NCBI GenBank assembly: GCA_964580525.1
Contig: CAZOKN010000002.1
Span: 29,396-93,395 of the forward strand
DNA length: 64,000 bases
From: CAZOKN01 sp964580525
GTDB lineage: Bacteria; Pseudomonadota; Alphaproteobacteria; Rickettsiales; UBA6187
Direction of reading: 5' to 3'
Both the position numbers and the translations under genes were made by a program. Shown one piece after another: positions 54,657-64,000 of the stretch (position 1 is its first letter; every line of letters starts with the position of its first letter). The notes beneath the pieces are model-generated. The model was given only the letters and a program-made list of their open reading frames with translations. It searched no databases and was not told the origin of the DNA.

Positions 54657-55484
54657 ATGGCGTTGAAAGCATATAAACCAGTTACTCCTTCTCAGCGTAC
54701 GACTATATTAGTCGACAAGTCTGAGCTTTGGAAAGGTAAGCCTGTAAAAAAACTTACTAAGGGTTCTAGTAATTCTAGTGGTCATAACAATAATGGCCGT
54801 GTTACTACGAGACACATAGGTGGTGGTCATAAAAAACTTTACCGTAATATAGATTTTAAGCGTAGTAAAGTTGACGTTTCTGCTACTGTTGAGCGTTTGG
54901 AGTACGATCCTAATCGTACAGCTTTCATTGCTCTGATAAAATATAGCGATGGTGAGTTGTCTTACATTTTGGCTCCTCAACGTTTGAAAGCTGGCGATGT
55001 TATTGAGGCTGGTGAAAGAGTTGACATAAAAGTTGGAAATGCTCTTCCTCTGAAAAATATACCTGTTGGTACTATAATACATAATATTGAAATGAGACCA
55101 GGAAAAGGTGGTCAGTTGGGTCGTGCTGCAGGCAGTTATGCTCAGTTGACTGGCAAAGACTCTGGTTATGCATTGCTGAGATTGCGTTCTGGTGAAGTTA
55201 GATTGGTTAAAGCTGATTGTATAGCTACGATTGGTGCTGTTTCTAATCCTGACCACCAAAATGAAAGCCTTGGTAAAGCTGGTCGTAATCGTTGGAAGGG
55301 TATCAAACCTACAGTACGTGGTGTTGCGATGAACCCTGTAGATCACCCGCATGGTGGTGGTGAAGGTAAAACTTCTGGTGGTAGACATCCTGTTACTCCT
55401 TGGGGCTTGAAAACTAAGGGTAAAAGAACTCGTAAAAATAAGAGAACAAGTAAATTTATAGTACGTCGTCGGTACCAGAAATAA
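54657..55484 (+). CDS. rplB: 50S ribosomal protein L2
   Basis: L2 (275 aa). [20 protein letters not shown] and the peptidyl-transferase region [20 protein letters not shown] (about 222-241) are hallmark blocks. Length is normal. 16 bases after rplW. Confidence 0.98.
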   Translation: MALKAYKPVTPSQRTTILVDKSELWKGKPVKKLTKGSSNSSGHNNNGRVTTRHIGGGHKKLYRNIDFKRSKVDVSATVERLEYDPNRTAFIALIKYSDGELSYILAPQRLKAGDVIEAGERVDIKVGNALPLKNIPVGTIIHNIEMRPGKGGQLGRAAGSYAQLTGKDSGYALLRLRSGEVRLVKADCIATIGAVSNPDHQNESLGKAGRNRWKGIKPTVRGVAMNPVDHPHGGGEGKTSGGRHPVTPWGLKTKGKRTRKNKRTSKFIVRRRYQK

Positions 55485-55500
55485 TTAAGGAGAAGCGTTA

Positions 55501-55821
55501 ATGCCTAGGTCAGTTTGGAAAGGCCCATTTGTTGATAATTATGTGTTAAAGAAAGTTGCTGCGACTGCGAAGTCTGGAGGCAATAAAGTGATTAATATAT
55601 GGTCCAGAAGATCTACAATTCTTCCCAATTTTGTGGGATTGAATTTTGGTGTATATAATGGTAAGAAGTTTATCCCCGTTACTATAACTGAGGAAATGGT
55701 TGGTCGTAAATTCGGTGAATTTTCTCCAACTCGTATTTTTCATGGTCATGGTTCGGACAAAAAAGCTACTGCTGGTGCTGCTCCTGCTGCTCCTGCCGCT
55801 GCTGCCGCTAATAAGAAGTAA
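55501..55821 (+). CDS. rpsS: 30S ribosomal protein S19
   Basis: S19 (106 aa). [19 protein letters not shown] and [17 protein letters not shown] are typical, followed by [21 protein letters not shown] low-complexity Ala/Pro tail ([14 protein letters not shown]) extends the C terminus. Confidence 0.96.
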   Translation: MPRSVWKGPFVDNYVLKKVAATAKSGGNKVINIWSRRSTILPNFVGLNFGVYNGKKFIPVTITEEMVGRKFGEFSPTRIFHGHGSDKKATAGAAPAAPAAAAANKK

Positions 55822-55831
55822 GGAATAGATA

Positions 55832-56206
55832 ATGGCTAAAAGTGCAACAGTAAGAAAATTAAGTGATAGAGAAGCTGGCGCTAGCATCAGGAACTTAAGA
55901 ATAAGTCCTCAGAAGCTAGGACTGACAGCTGGTTTGATACGTGGTTTGAAGGCTGGTGAAGCTCTGATTCAGCTTCAGTTTTCGAGAAAGCGTATTTCTA
56001 GAGAAGTTTTGAAGGTATTGCAATCTGCTATAGCTAATGCTGAAAACAATCATAATCTTGATATAGACAAGCTTTATGTTGAAAGAGTTAACGTTGGTAA
56101 ATCTATAGTTATGAAAAGATTTGCGGCTAGAGCAAGAGGTAGAGGTGCTAGAATTTTAAAACGTTTTAGCAATTTGGAAATAATTTTACGCGAGAGTGGG
56201 GAGTAA
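55832..56206 (+). CDS. rplV: 50S ribosomal protein L22
   Basis: L22 (124 aa). [21 protein letters not shown] is the family start; [22 protein letters not shown] ends it. Contributes to the exit tunnel. The stop is 4 bases before rpsC. Confidence 0.95.
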   Translation: MAKSATVRKLSDREAGASIRNLRISPQKLGLTAGLIRGLKAGEALIQLQFSRKRISREVLKVLQSAIANAENNHNLDIDKLYVERVNVGKSIVMKRFAARARGRGARILKRFSNLEIILRESGE

Positions 56207-56210
56207 TTCA

Positions 56211-56903
56211 GTGGGCCAGAAGACTAGACCGATAGGATTGAGAATAGGTATAAACCGCACTTGGGATTCATGCTGGTATGCAGATGGTAGTGATTATGCC
56301 GATCATTTACATCAAGACCTTAAGATAAGAAATTATGTTAACAAAGCTTTGCGTTTCTCAGGAATAAGCAAGGTTGTTGTTGAGAGATCTGCTAAGAAAG
56401 TTAGAGTTCTTATTCACACTTCAAGACCTGGAATACTTATAGGTAAAAAAGGTGCTGATATTGAGAAACTAAAAAATGAGATAGCAAAATTTGCTAAAGC
56501 TGATGTTAGCTTGAATATATTAGAAGTTAGAAAGCCAGAAATGGATTCTAAAATAGTTGCTGAAGCTGTTGCTCAGCAGTTGGAAAAACGTGTTTCATTC
56601 AGACGTGCAATGAAGAGAGCTATACAATCTGCTATGCGTTTGGGAGCTAAAGGTATCAGGATTAACGTTTCTGGACGTTTGGGCGGTGCTGAAATTGCTC
56701 GTATGGAATGGTACAGAGAAGGACGCGTTCCTTTGCATACTTTGAGAGCTGATATAGATTATGGAACTGCTGAAGCTAATACCACTTATGGTGTTATCGG
56801 TGTGAAGGTATGGATCTATAAAGGTGATATTTACACTAAAGAACAAGCTGCTGAAAGAAGTTTGAAGGCAGCTAACGATTATGTTAATAACGAAGAAAAA
56901 TAG
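56211..56903 (+). CDS. rpsC: 30S ribosomal protein S3
   Basis: S3 (230 aa). The GTG at 56211 gives the usual [19 protein letters not shown] start and has GGGGAG upstream; an earlier in-frame GTG at 56196 adds five residues. KH domain: [19 protein letters not shown]. The C-terminal domain has [20 protein letters not shown]. Confidence 0.95.
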   Translation: MGQKTRPIGLRIGINRTWDSCWYADGSDYADHLHQDLKIRNYVNKALRFSGISKVVVERSAKKVRVLIHTSRPGILIGKKGADIEKLKNEIAKFAKADVSLNILEVRKPEMDSKIVAEAVAQQLEKRVSFRRAMKRAIQSAMRLGAKGIRINVSGRLGGAEIARMEWYREGRVPLHTLRADIDYGTAEANTTYGVIGVKVWIYKGDIYTKEQAAERSLKAANDYVNNEEK

Positions 56904-56916
56904 TACGGGGTTTTAA

Positions 56917-57336
56917 ATGTTAGCGCCTAAAAAAACTAAGTTCCGTAAGGCTCATAAGGGTAGAATACACGGTAACGCTAAAGGTGGAACTACTCTTTTG
57001 TTCGGTTCTTTCGGCCTTAAGGCTTTAGAGCCTGAAAGGATTACCGCTAGGCAAATCGAAGCGGCTAGAAAAACAATACAGCGTGACTTAAAAAGGGCTG
57101 GTAGATTGTGGATAAGGATTTTTCCTGATGTGCCTGTTTCTACTAAACCTGCAGAGGTTCGTATGGGTAGTGGTAAGGGTAATCCGGAGTTTTGGGTTTG
57201 CAGGGTTAAGCCTGGCCGTATTATGTTTGAATTGGATGGTGTGCCAGAGGATATAGCTCGTCATGCTCTTGAAATGGCTCAGGCTAAATTGCCTATAAAA
57301 ACTAAATTTATAAAGAGAATTGGGGAGGCTGCATAA
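56917..57336 (+). CDS. rplP: 50S ribosomal protein L16
   Basis: L16 (139 aa). [19 protein letters not shown] and [20 protein letters not shown] are typical. It helps bind aminoacyl-tRNA. 13 bases after rpsC. Confidence 0.98.
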   Translation: MLAPKKTKFRKAHKGRIHGNAKGGTTLLFGSFGLKALEPERITARQIEAARKTIQRDLKRAGRLWIRIFPDVPVSTKPAEVRMGSGKGNPEFWVCRVKPGRIMFELDGVPEDIARHALEMAQAKLPIKTKFIKRIGEAA

Positions 57337-57337
57337 C

Positions 57338-57544
57338 ATGAAAGCATCTGAATTGCGCAGCAAAACATTGGATCAACTAAAAGAATTGTTGGTTAATTTG
57401 AAAAAAGAATCCTTTAATTTAAGGTTTCAAAAAACAACTGGTGAGTTAGAAAATACTAGCCGCGTTAGAATAGTTAGACGTGATATAGCTAAAATTAAAA
57501 CTTTGCTTGCTCAGATGACTAATAAGGAGAGTGCAAATGCCTAA
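57338..57544 (+). CDS. rpmC: 50S ribosomal protein L29
   Basis: L29 (68 aa). [20 protein letters not shown] and [20 protein letters not shown]. The ATG at 57338 has GGGGAGG upstream and lies one base after the rplP stop; an earlier in-frame ATG overlaps rplP. It overlaps rpsQ by 8 bases. Confidence 0.95.
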   Translation: MKASELRSKTLDQLKELLVNLKKESFNLRFQKTTGELENTSRVRIVRRDIAKIKTLLAQMTNKESANA

Positions 57545-57779
57545 AAGAATTCTTCAGGGTGTGGTTGTAAGCGATAAATGCGATAAGACAGTGACTGTTA
57601 AGGTTGAGCGTCGTGTTACGCATCCAGTTTATGGTAAAATTGTTAGAGTTAGCAAGAAGTATGCGGCTCATGATGAGAAAAATGCCTATAAAATAGGCGA
57701 TGTTGTTAAAATTATTGAGAGCAAGCCTTACTCTAAGAGTAAGAGGTGGGAAGTTCTTGAAGCTGCTAGCGCTGCTTAG
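57537..57779 (+). CDS. rpsQ: 30S ribosomal protein S17
   Basis: S17 (80 aa). [20 protein letters not shown] and [19 protein letters not shown] sequence ([20 protein letters not shown]). The ATG at 57537 has AAGGAG seven bases upstream; a GTG two codons earlier is also in frame. Confidence 0.95.
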   Translation: MPKRILQGVVVSDKCDKTVTVKVERRVTHPVYGKIVRVSKKYAAHDEKNAYKIGDVVKIIESKPYSKSKRWEVLEAASAA

Positions 57780-57814
57780 TAGTTGTTAATATATTGATTG
57801 TGAAGGGTTAGACT

Positions 57815-58183
57815 ATGATACAGATGCAAACACAGCTTGTTGTGGCCGACAATTCGGGTGCTCAGCTTGTACAATGTATAAAGGTTTTGGGCGGTTCTCA
57901 TCGTAAGACTGCTTCTGTGGGTGACGTTATAGTAGTTTCTGTAAAAAAAGCTATCCCGCGTGGTAAAGTTAAAAAAGGTGCAGTGCATAAAGCTGTTATC
58001 GTTCGTACTTGTAAAGAAATGAGCAGGGAAGATGGTAGTGCAATACGCTTTGACACCAATGCGTGTGTTCTTATAAATCCTCAGTTGGAGCCTATAGGTA
58101 CTCGTATATTTGGCCCAGTTCCTAGGGAGTTGAGGAATGCTGGTTTTATGAAAATAATATCATTAGCTCCGGAGGTTTTGTAA
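57815..58183 (+). CDS. rplN: 50S ribosomal protein L14
   Basis: L14 (122 aa). [20 protein letters not shown] and the terminal [19 protein letters not shown] are typical. 35 bases separate it from rpsQ, marking the S10 to spc operon border. Confidence 0.97.
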   Translation: MIQMQTQLVVADNSGAQLVQCIKVLGGSHRKTASVGDVIVVSVKKAIPRGKVKKGAVHKAVIVRTCKEMSREDGSAIRFDTNACVLINPQLEPIGTRIFGPVPRELRNAGFMKIISLAPEVL

Positions 58184-58184
58184 G

Positions 58185-58511
58185 ATGGCAGCTGTAAAGT
58201 TGAAAATTAAAAAGGGCGATAAAGTAGTTGTTCTTTCTGGAAAAGATAAAGGAAAAGAAGGCGTTGTAATTGAGGTTTTACCTCAAGAGTCGCGTGTAAG
58301 GGTTGCTGGTGTTAATGTTTATAAAAAACATACTAAGCCTGGACGTGGCGGTGCTGGTGGTATTATTCAGGTTGAAGGTTTTATACATTCTTCAAACGTT
58401 GCTCATAAAGATCCTAAAACAGGTAAGCCTACAAGAGTTGGCTTTAAAGTTTTAAAGGATGGTAAAAAAGTTAGAGTAGCTAAGAAGTCTGGCGAAGTTA
58501 TAGATAATTAG
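58185..58511 (+). CDS. rplX: 50S ribosomal protein L24
   Basis: L24 (108 aa). [20 protein letters not shown] and [19 protein letters not shown] (KOW-type). ATG at 58185 is one base after rplN. Confidence 0.96.
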   Translation: MAAVKLKIKKGDKVVVLSGKDKGKEGVVIEVLPQESRVRVAGVNVYKKHTKPGRGGAGGIIQVEGFIHSSNVAHKDPKTGKPTRVGFKVLKDGKKVRVAKKSGEVIDN

Positions 58512-58522
58512 GATTTTTAGTT

Positions 58523-59065
58523 ATGAAAGCTAATTTAAAAAAGAAATACGACGACGTTATATCTAAAGACTTGCAAAAGAAGTTCAATTATTCGAACTCT
58601 ATGCAAATACCTAGATTGGTTAAGATAGTGCTTAATATGGGAGTAGGTGAGGCTGCAACTGATGGCAAAGTTATAAATTTTGCTGTGGCAGACATGACTC
58701 GTATATCAGGTCAAAAGCCTTTGGTAACTAAATCAACAAAGTCTATATCAGGCTTTAAGTTGAGAGAGAATCAGCCAGTTGGCTGTAAGGTTACTTTGCG
58801 CGGTGCTCGTATGTACGAGTTTTTAGAGCGTTTAGTTAATATGGCGTTGCCACGTGTTAGAGACTTTAGAGGTTTGTCTTCTAAAGGTTTCGACGGAAGA
58901 GGTAACTATTCTATGGGTTTGAAAGAGCAGATAGTATTCCCTGAAATTGATTACGATAAAATTGACAAAGTTAGGGGAATGGATATAAGCATCGTGACGA
59001 CTGCTGAGAATGATAATGAGGCTCTCGAGTTGTTGAAAGCATTTAATTTACCGTTTGTAAAATAA
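58523..59065 (+). CDS. rplE: 50S ribosomal protein L5
   Basis: L5 (180 aa) binds 5S r[23 protein letters not shown] and [20 protein letters not shown] are typical. Length is normal. Confidence 0.97.
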   Translation: MKANLKKKYDDVISKDLQKKFNYSNSMQIPRLVKIVLNMGVGEAATDGKVINFAVADMTRISGQKPLVTKSTKSISGFKLRENQPVGCKVTLRGARMYEFLERLVNMALPRVRDFRGLSSKGFDGRGNYSMGLKEQIVFPEIDYDKIDKVRGMDISIVTTAENDNEALELLKAFNLPFVK

Positions 59066-59083
59066 TTAAGGACTTGTGTTGGT

Positions 59084-59389
59084 ATGGCTAAAAAAAGCAT
59101 GATTGAGAGAGATAAGAAAAGAAAGAAGTTGTCTCTGAAGTATTCTGCAAAATATAAAGCGCTTAAAGCTCTTATAATGAGCAAAGATATTTCGATGGAA
59201 GAGAGATTTGATGCTCAATTACAGCTTAATAAATTGCCGCGCAATAGTTCAAAAAGTAGATATCGTAACAGATGTCAGGTTACTGGCAGGCCTAGAGGTG
59301 TTTATCGTAAGTTTAAGATGTCCCGTGTTTCTTTGAGGGATCTTGCTGCGGTAGGCCAGATACCTGGCTTAACTAAATCTAGTTGGTAG
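59084..59389 (+). CDS. rpsN: 30S ribosomal protein S14
   Basis: S14 (101 aa), the long zinc-free type. [20 protein letters not shown] and the final [11 protein letters not shown]; single cysteine rather than a CXXC pair. 18 bases after rplE. Confidence 0.97.
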   Translation: MAKKSMIERDKKRKKLSLKYSAKYKALKALIMSKDISMEERFDAQLQLNKLPRNSSKSRYRNRCQVTGRPRGVYRKFKMSRVSLRDLAAVGQIPGLTKSSW

Positions 59390-59398
59390 GAGAATATT

Positions 59399-59797
59399 AT
59401 GTCAATGACAGATCCTTTAGCAGACGTTCTAACTCGTATTCGTAATGGCCAACAGGCCAGATTGTTTACGGTTACTTCTCCGTTTTCTAAGTTCATAGAG
59501 GCTGTTCTTTCTGTATTGAAGAAAGAGGGATATATTTGTGATTATAAAAAAGTTGATGTTGGTAACAATAAAGCTGAATTGAAAATTGAGCTTAAATATA
59601 CTGACGGTCAGCCAGTTATTAACGAGATAAAGACAGTGTCTAAGCCTGGTCGCAGAGTTTATTCAGATGTTCTTAAAATTAAGAAAGTTTATAACGGACT
59701 TGGTATAGTTGTTCTTTCGACGTCAAAAGGTGTTTTGTCTGATCATGATGCAAGACAGGCAAATGTTGGCGGCGAAGTATTGTGTTATGTATTTTAG
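59399..59797 (+). CDS. rpsH: 30S ribosomal protein S8
   Basis: S8 (132 aa). MTDPLADVLTRIRNGQQARL and STSKGVLSDHDARQANVGGE. S8 is the usual repressor of the spc operon. Confidence 0.97.
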   Translation: MSMTDPLADVLTRIRNGQQARLFTVTSPFSKFIEAVLSVLKKEGYICDYKKVDVGNNKAELKIELKYTDGQPVINEIKTVSKPGRRVYSDVLKIKKVYNGLGIVVLSTSKGVLSDHDARQANVGGEVLCYVF

Positions 59798-59806
59798 GAG
59801 ATTAGA

Positions 59807-60352
59807 ATGTCGCGCGTAGGAAAAATGCCTGTATTAGTTCCTAAAGATGTTCAGGTACAGATTAATAAGGAAGAGATATCAATAAAAGGTAAGTTGGGTG
59901 AGTTGAAATTGCCTATTACCCGTGATGTTAAAGTTGTTTTTGAAGCTGGTACTGCTGGTGGACAGATAGTTGTTAGTGCTGCTAACGATTCTAAAACTTC
60001 TCGTGCTATGTGGGGAACTGTTAGAAACAAAATTAACAATATAGTTAAGGGTGTTTCTTCTGGTTTTGAAACTAGAGTTGAAATATTTGGCGTTGGTTTT
60101 AAGGCTGCGGTTGATACTAAAGTTTTGACTTTATCTCTTGGCTATAGCCATGAAATTAAGTATGCTATTCCGCAAGGAATATCTATAAAGTGCGAAAAGC
60201 CTACTCTTATTATAATTTCTGGCGCTGATAAGCAAAAAGTTGGTCAGATTGCTGGTGAGCTTATGGAGTTCAGACCTGTTGAGCCTTATAAAGGTAAGGG
60301 TGTCTATAAAGAGGGTACTAAGATTCGTCGTAAAGAAGGTAAGAAGAAGTAA
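59807..60352 (+). CDS. rplF: 50S ribosomal protein L6
   Basis: L6 (181 aa). MSRVGKMPVLVPKDVQVQI and RPVEPYKGKGVYKEGTKIRR. Length is normal. Confidence 0.97.
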   Translation: MSRVGKMPVLVPKDVQVQINKEEISIKGKLGELKLPITRDVKVVFEAGTAGGQIVVSAANDSKTSRAMWGTVRNKINNIVKGVSSGFETRVEIFGVGFKAAVDTKVLTLSLGYSHEIKYAIPQGISIKCEKPTLIIISGADKQKVGQIAGELMEFRPVEPYKGKGVYKEGTKIRRKEGKKK

Positions 60353-60370
60353 TAGTTAGGGGTTTATAAA

Positions 60371-60736
60371 ATGTCGGTTAAAGTAAAAAAATTATTTGAG
60401 CGTAGAAAGCAAAGAGTGCGTTTTGCTCTCAGGAAAAGTGCTAAGGGCAGAATCAGGCTTACTGTTTTTCGTTCTAACCAGCACATTTATGCCCAATTGG
60501 TAGATGATTCTAAGGGCGTTACGGTTGCTTCAGCATCTACTACAGAAAAGGAAATTTCTTCTAAGCTTAAGTCAAAGTCTAACAAATTGGCAGCTGAAGA
60601 AGTTGGAAAATTAATTGCAAAACGTGGTAAAGAAGCTAAGGTTGGGGATGTTGTTTTTGACCGTGGTGGACACTTGTATCATGGTTGCATGAAAGCTTTG
60701 GCGGACGCTGCTCGTCAAGCCGGTTTATCTTTTTAA
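60371..60736 (+). CDS. rplR: 50S ribosomal protein L18
   Basis: L18 (121 aa) binds 5S r[23 protein letters not shown] and [20 protein letters not shown] are typical. Confidence 0.97.
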   Translation: MSVKVKKLFERRKQRVRFALRKSAKGRIRLTVFRSNQHIYAQLVDDSKGVTVASASTTEKEISSKLKSKSNKLAAEEVGKLIAKRGKEAKVGDVVFDRGGHLYHGCMKALADAARQAGLSF

Positions 60737-60760
60737 TTATAGAAAGCGAGTTAAGCAAAT

Positions 60761-61330
60761 ATGGCGAAGTCAAAACAAAAAAATCAGGCAAGTGAGCAGG
60801 TTGAGTCAGAGTTTATAGAAAGACTAGTTTCAATCAGACGAGTTGCTAAAGTTGTTAAGGGTGGTAGAAGATTCGGATTTTCTGCGCTGGTTGTTGTAGG
60901 TGATAAAAAGGGTCGTGTTGGTTACGGCTCTGGTAGCGGTGTGGAAGTTGCTGATGCTAAGAGAAAGGCGACTGAAGATGCGAAGAAGCATCTGGTTCGT
61001 GTTTCTTTGAGAGAGTCCCGTACTTTCCATCATGATGTATTTGGACGTTTTGGTGCTGGTAAAGTTGTTTTGCGCTCTGCAGCTCCAGGTACTGGTATTA
61101 TTGCTGGTGGTCCTCTGCGTGCGGTATTTGAGTGTTTAGGTGTTCAGGACGTTGTTGCGAAGTCGATTGGCAGTTCTAATGCCCATAACATGGTTAAGGC
61201 GGCGTTTGATGCTTTCACTAAGCTTGGTTCTCCTAGAACTGTGGCTGAAAAAAGAAGCAAAAAAGTTGGCGATATAGTTGGTAGAAGAGAAGGTAGTACA
61301 AAGGGTAAAGGCAATGACAAAGAAGAATAG
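60761..61330 (+). CDS. rpsE: 30S ribosomal protein S5
   Basis: S5 (189 aa). [20 protein letters not shown] and [20 protein letters not shown]. The C-terminal tail ([14 protein letters not shown]) overlaps rpmD by 17 bases. Confidence 0.97.
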   Translation: MAKSKQKNQASEQVESEFIERLVSIRRVAKVVKGGRRFGFSALVVVGDKKGRVGYGSGSGVEVADAKRKATEDAKKHLVRVSLRESRTFHHDVFGRFGAGKVVLRSAAPGTGIIAGGPLRAVFECLGVQDVVAKSIGSSNAHNMVKAAFDAFTKLGSPRTVAEKRSKKVGDIVGRREGSTKGKGNDKEE

Positions 61331-61514
61331 TGGTAAAAAGGTAAAAGTTACTCAGGTTGGTAGCCCGATAGGTCGTACTAAGGATCAAAGAGCTACTCTT
61401 ATAGGTTTAGGTTTGAACAAAAGGCATCGTAGCAAAGTTTTGGAAGCTACGCCATCTGTTTTGGGTATGATAAGAGCTGTGCACCATTTGGTTACAGTAG
61501 AAGATGTAGCATAA
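61314..61514 (+). CDS. rpmD: 50S ribosomal protein L30
   Basis: L30 (66 aa). [20 protein letters not shown] and [20 protein letters not shown]. The ATG at 61314 gives the standard length and overlaps rpsE. Confidence 0.94.
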   Translation: MTKKNSGKKVKVTQVGSPIGRTKDQRATLIGLGLNKRHRSKVLEATPSVLGMIRAVHHLVTVEDVA

Positions 61515-61540
61515 TTCTATCTTTAGGAAAGGTATAGAAG

Positions 61541-62020
61541 ATGAAATTGAACGAATTAAAAAACGACAAAAATCCTAGGCAAAACCGTAAAAGAGTTGGC
61601 AGAGGTATTGGTTGTGGAAAAGGCAAAACTTGTGGTCGTGGCGTGAAAGGTCAGACTTCAAGATCAGGTGTATCGATAAATGGTTTTGAAGGTGGTCAAA
61701 CTCCTATATACAGACGTATACCTAAAAAAGGCTTTACTAATATATTCCGTACTTCTTATGAAACTATAAACACAGGCGAATTACAGAGATATGTTGATTC
61801 TAAAAGAATAGATTCCAAGAAGACTGTAACCAAAGAAGCTTTGGTTGAAGCTGGTCTTTTGAAGAATGCTTCTGTGCTTTTGAAAGTTTTGGCTAAGGGC
61901 GCTATAAAGTCTGCCTTGAAAATAGAGGCTGATGCAGCTTCTGCCGGCGCTATAGAGTCTGTAAAAAAGGCTGGTGGTGAAATCACTATTCTAGCTTCTG
62001 ACATTAAAGAAGTAGCTTAA
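61541..62020 (+). CDS. rplO: 50S ribosomal protein L15
   Basis: L15 (159 aa). The Arg/Gly-rich N terminus KRVGRGIGCGKGKTCGRGVK and GFEGGQTPIYRRIPKKGF are typical. Confidence 0.97.
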   Translation: MKLNELKNDKNPRQNRKRVGRGIGCGKGKTCGRGVKGQTSRSGVSINGFEGGQTPIYRRIPKKGFTNIFRTSYETINTGELQRYVDSKRIDSKKTVTKEALVEAGLLKNASVLLKVLAKGAIKSALKIEADAASAGAIESVKKAGGEITILASDIKEVA

Positions 62021-62048
62021 ACCTTCTTAATTATTAGGTAAATATTCT

Positions 62049-63395
62049 ATGTCATCTACTGCGGAAAAGCTTGCAGCTAATGTTAATCTTGGCGTGTTTT
62101 CACAAGCTAAGGAACTTAAGAAGCGAATTTGGTTCACATTGGGCGCGCTAGTTGTTTACCGCATAGGTGCTTATATTCCTCTTCCAAACATAGATCCGCA
62201 TGCGTTGTCTGAGCTTATGAAGCATAATGCTGGCGGCGTTCTGGGAATGTTTAATATGTTATCAGGTGGTGCTTTAGGGCGTATGACTATATTCGCTCTA
62301 AATATCATGCCTTACATTACTGCTTCCATCATAATACAGCTAATGACGGTTGTTTCCAAAAACCTTGAAGCGCTAAAAAAAGAAGGTGAAACAGGTAGAC
62401 GGAAAATTACCCAGTATACGCGTTATGCAACTGTTCTGTTAGCCGCTTTCCAGGGTATGGGTATTGCTGTTGGTCTTGAAAGTATGCAAGGTTCAAGTGG
62501 TTCTGTAGTCTTGGATCCTGGTATGTTTTTCCGTGTTACTACAATAGTAAATCTAGTAGGTGGAACATTATTCTTGATGTGGTTGGGCGAGCAGATAACT
62601 GCAAGAGGAATCGGTAATGGAACTTCTCTAATAATATTTTCTGGTATTGCGGCAGGTTTACCTAAGGCTTTGGCTGGTACGTTTGATTTAGGACGTACTG
62701 GAGTTTTATCTACTTGGTTCATAATATTATTATTGATTTTGGCTATTTCTGTAATTGCTGTGATTGTTTTTATGGAGAGAGCGCACAGAAGAATTATTGT
62801 TCAGTATCCTAAGAGGCAGAAGGGCAATAAAATATTTGGTGGGGAGAGTTCTCATATTCCTTTGAAGCTTAATACTGCAGGTGTTATTCCGCCTATATTT
62901 GCCAGTTCGATATTATTGTTTCCTGCAACTGTTGTTGGCTTTAATTCGGCTAGTGGATCTTCGCCTATTCTTGAAACTATAGTTAGATATATAGCTCATG
63001 GTAAGCCTTTGTATATTGCTCTTTATGTTGCGATAATAGTGTTTTTCTGCTTTTTTTATACTTCAATAGTGTTTAATCCTGATGAAACAGCAGAAAATCT
63101 TAAGAAGAATGGTGGCTTTGTACCTGGTAGAAGGCCTGGTAAAAACACTTCTGAATATTTTGACTATGTTCTAACTAGACTTACTGTTATAGGCGCAATA
63201 TATCTTTCTGCTATTTGCGTTCTTCCTGAAATACTAATTTCTAATTATTCTGTTCCTTTCTATCTTGGTGGAACAAGCTTGCTTATCGTTGTAAATGTTC
63301 TTATGGATACTATGGCGCAGGTTCAAACTCATCTTTTTGCCCATCAATACGAGGGATTGATAAAAAAATCCCAGGGAAAGGGCCGTAGGAGATGA
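62049..63395 (+). CDS. secY: Protein translocase subunit SecY
   Basis: SecY (448 aa), the channel of the Sec translocon. Ten TM helices; [20 protein letters not shown] (start of TM1), [20 protein letters not shown] (plug region) and [19 protein letters not shown] (cytoplasmic loop for SecA/ribosome). The C terminus is basic. It overlaps adk by four bases (ATGA). Confidence 0.98.
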   Translation: MSSTAEKLAANVNLGVFSQAKELKKRIWFTLGALVVYRIGAYIPLPNIDPHALSELMKHNAGGVLGMFNMLSGGALGRMTIFALNIMPYITASIIIQLMTVVSKNLEALKKEGETGRRKITQYTRYATVLLAAFQGMGIAVGLESMQGSSGSVVLDPGMFFRVTTIVNLVGGTLFLMWLGEQITARGIGNGTSLIIFSGIAAGLPKALAGTFDLGRTGVLSTWFIILLLILAISVIAVIVFMERAHRRIIVQYPKRQKGNKIFGGESSHIPLKLNTAGVIPPIFASSILLFPATVVGFNSASGSSPILETIVRYIAHGKPLYIALYVAIIVFFCFFYTSIVFNPDETAENLKKNGGFVPGRRPGKNTSEYFDYVLTRLTVIGAIYLSAICVLPEILISNYSVPFYLGGTSLLIVVNVLMDTMAQVQTHLFAHQYEGLIKKSQGKGRRR

Positions 63396-63958
63396 AAATC
63401 ATATTATTAGGCCCTCCGGGAGCTGGTAAGGGTACTCAGGCTTCAAGAATAGAGGCTCAGTTTGGAGCGGTACAATTATCTACGGGAGACATGTTAAGAG
63501 CGGCAGTTGCATCTGGTAGTGAAATAGGAAAGAAGGCTAAATCTATAATGGAATCTGGGGGATTGGTGCCGGATGAAGTTATGGTTTCTATGATAAAAGA
63601 GAGAATTTCAAGAGAAGACTGTGAAAATGGCTTTATTCTTGATTGTTTTCCTAGAACTACTGCTCAAGCTCAGGCTTTGGATGAAATGTTGAGTAAAATA
63701 GGTAAATCTCTTGATGCCGTTATAGAGATGCAAGTTGATGATAAAGTCCTGGTTGAGAGGATTTCTGGTAGATTTACATGCGGAAAATGTGGAGAAGGAT
63801 ACAATAAAAAGTTTAAATTGCCTGTAAAAGAAGGCGTTTGTGATAAATGTGGTGGAATTGAGTTTAAGCAGAGAAGCGATGATAACGCTGAAACAGTAGC
63901 GGCAAGGCTAAAAGCCTATCACTCCCAAACGGCTCCTTTGATACCTTATTACAAGTAA
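63392..63958 (+). CDS. adk: Adenylate kinase, interrupted near the C terminus
   Basis: Adk (188 aa to the first stop) interconverts 2 ADP and ATP+[13 protein letters not shown] (7-16, P-loop), [23 protein letters not shown] and a long LID with a zinc site (CGKCGEGY and CDKCGG) are present. The product stops at [11 protein letters not shown] 63956-63958. Beyond it the same frame reads RGVL, TAG, then GVDGMLDID to the window end, which matches the usual Adk C terminus. So the conserved frame contains two stops. Truncated function, sequence error or decay cannot be separated here. The window ends 42 bases later. Confidence 0.9.
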   Translation: MKIILLGPPGAGKGTQASRIEAQFGAVQLSTGDMLRAAVASGSEIGKKAKSIMESGGLVPDEVMVSMIKERISREDCENGFILDCFPRTTAQAQALDEMLSKIGKSLDAVIEMQVDDKVLVERISGRFTCGKCGEGYNKKFKLPVKEGVCDKCGGIEFKQRSDDNAETVAARLKAYHSQTAPLIPYYK

Positions 63959-64000
63959 AGGGGTGTTTTATAGGGCGTTGATGGTATGTTAGATATAGAT

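Noticed and set aside
54708..55388. 226-residue minus-strand ORF opposite rplB
   Set aside because: Shadow of the conserved L2 gene; its Ser/Thr/Phe-rich composition is typical of an antisense frame.
63956..64000. Stop-codon reassignment (TAA/TAG read as sense) as an explanation of the adk frame
   Set aside because: TAA and TAG end most other genes here at the right place (gatA TAG, gatB TAA, rpsL TAA, rplN TAA), and TGA is also used, so no codon is globally reassigned.

Overview
The window is an AT-rich chromosomal segment of an alphaproteobacterium, most likely a Rickettsiales-related lineage. The evidence is gene content: an ISC operon with two cysteine desulfurases (iscR, nifS-like, iscS, iscU, iscA, hscB, hscA), a fbcFBC-type petABC operon, an orphan virB8-virB9 pair, a proteobacterial-type glutamate-cysteine ligase, DUF1674/SDHAF4, and dense intergenic palindromes. 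Arginine genes (argD-argF), a partial cytochrome c maturation set (ccmC only in view), a phosphoketolase-like enzyme and a glycerol-1-phosphate dehydrogenase-like enzyme argue against a fully reduced obligate intracellular genome. Five runs of exactly ten N (9309, 14860, 24854, 47631, 53343) show this is a scaffold with nominal gaps. No gene-free stretch exceeds about 300 bases.

Layout. 1-2756 (+): the end of gatA, gatB, a palindromic repeat cluster and an NAD-binding epimerase-like protein. 2785-13945 (-): one long leftward block read as rpmI-rplT-pheS-pheT, two small lipoproteins, a Fic protein with an altered catalytic motif, lepA, addB and a small unknown. 14054-18594 (+): Bax-inhibitor-type protein, FAD-linked dehydrogenase, a two-TM protein of unknown function, ccmC and a 7Fe ferredoxin. 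Then mgtE and tRNA-Leu(GAG) on the minus strand. 20432-34356 (+): lipB, petABC, anmK, the ISC operon behind a clear IscR-type operator and promoter, and a phosphoketolase-like enzyme; an alpha/beta hydrolase lies on the minus strand inside this block. 34404-44432 is mostly minus: csrA, a lone type IV prepilin-like protein, a UPF0178 protein, a Rap1a-like protein, gshA, rsmE, virB9/virB8, argF/argD and an ABC-2 permease flanked by direct repeats; hemF and a 52-residue SDHAF4-like gene are on the plus strand. 44574-47784 (+): glycerol-1-phosphate dehydrogenase-like gene, a perfect AT palindrome, and a PcfJ-like protein with tandem repeats. 48230-64000 (+): the str, S10, spc and secY-adk ribosomal cluster, with an acylphosphatase on the minus strand just before it.

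How it works together. Most of the window is core machinery: tRNA-dependent amidation and Phe-tRNA synthesis, ribosomal proteins and elongation factors, Sec translocation, Fe-S assembly feeding the bc1 complex and ferredoxin, and heme/cytochrome functions (hemF, ccmC). The accessory part is in small islands: the Fic/lipoprotein block, the VirB8/9 pair, the repeat-flanked permease with the adjacent G1PDH-like gene, and the repeat-PcfJ gene. The most unusual observations are two in-frame stops interrupting the conserved C-terminal frame of adk at the window edge, the nearly identical tandem repeats fused to a PcfJ domain, the His-to-Gln change in the Fic motif, and the contrasting codon choice of tuf.
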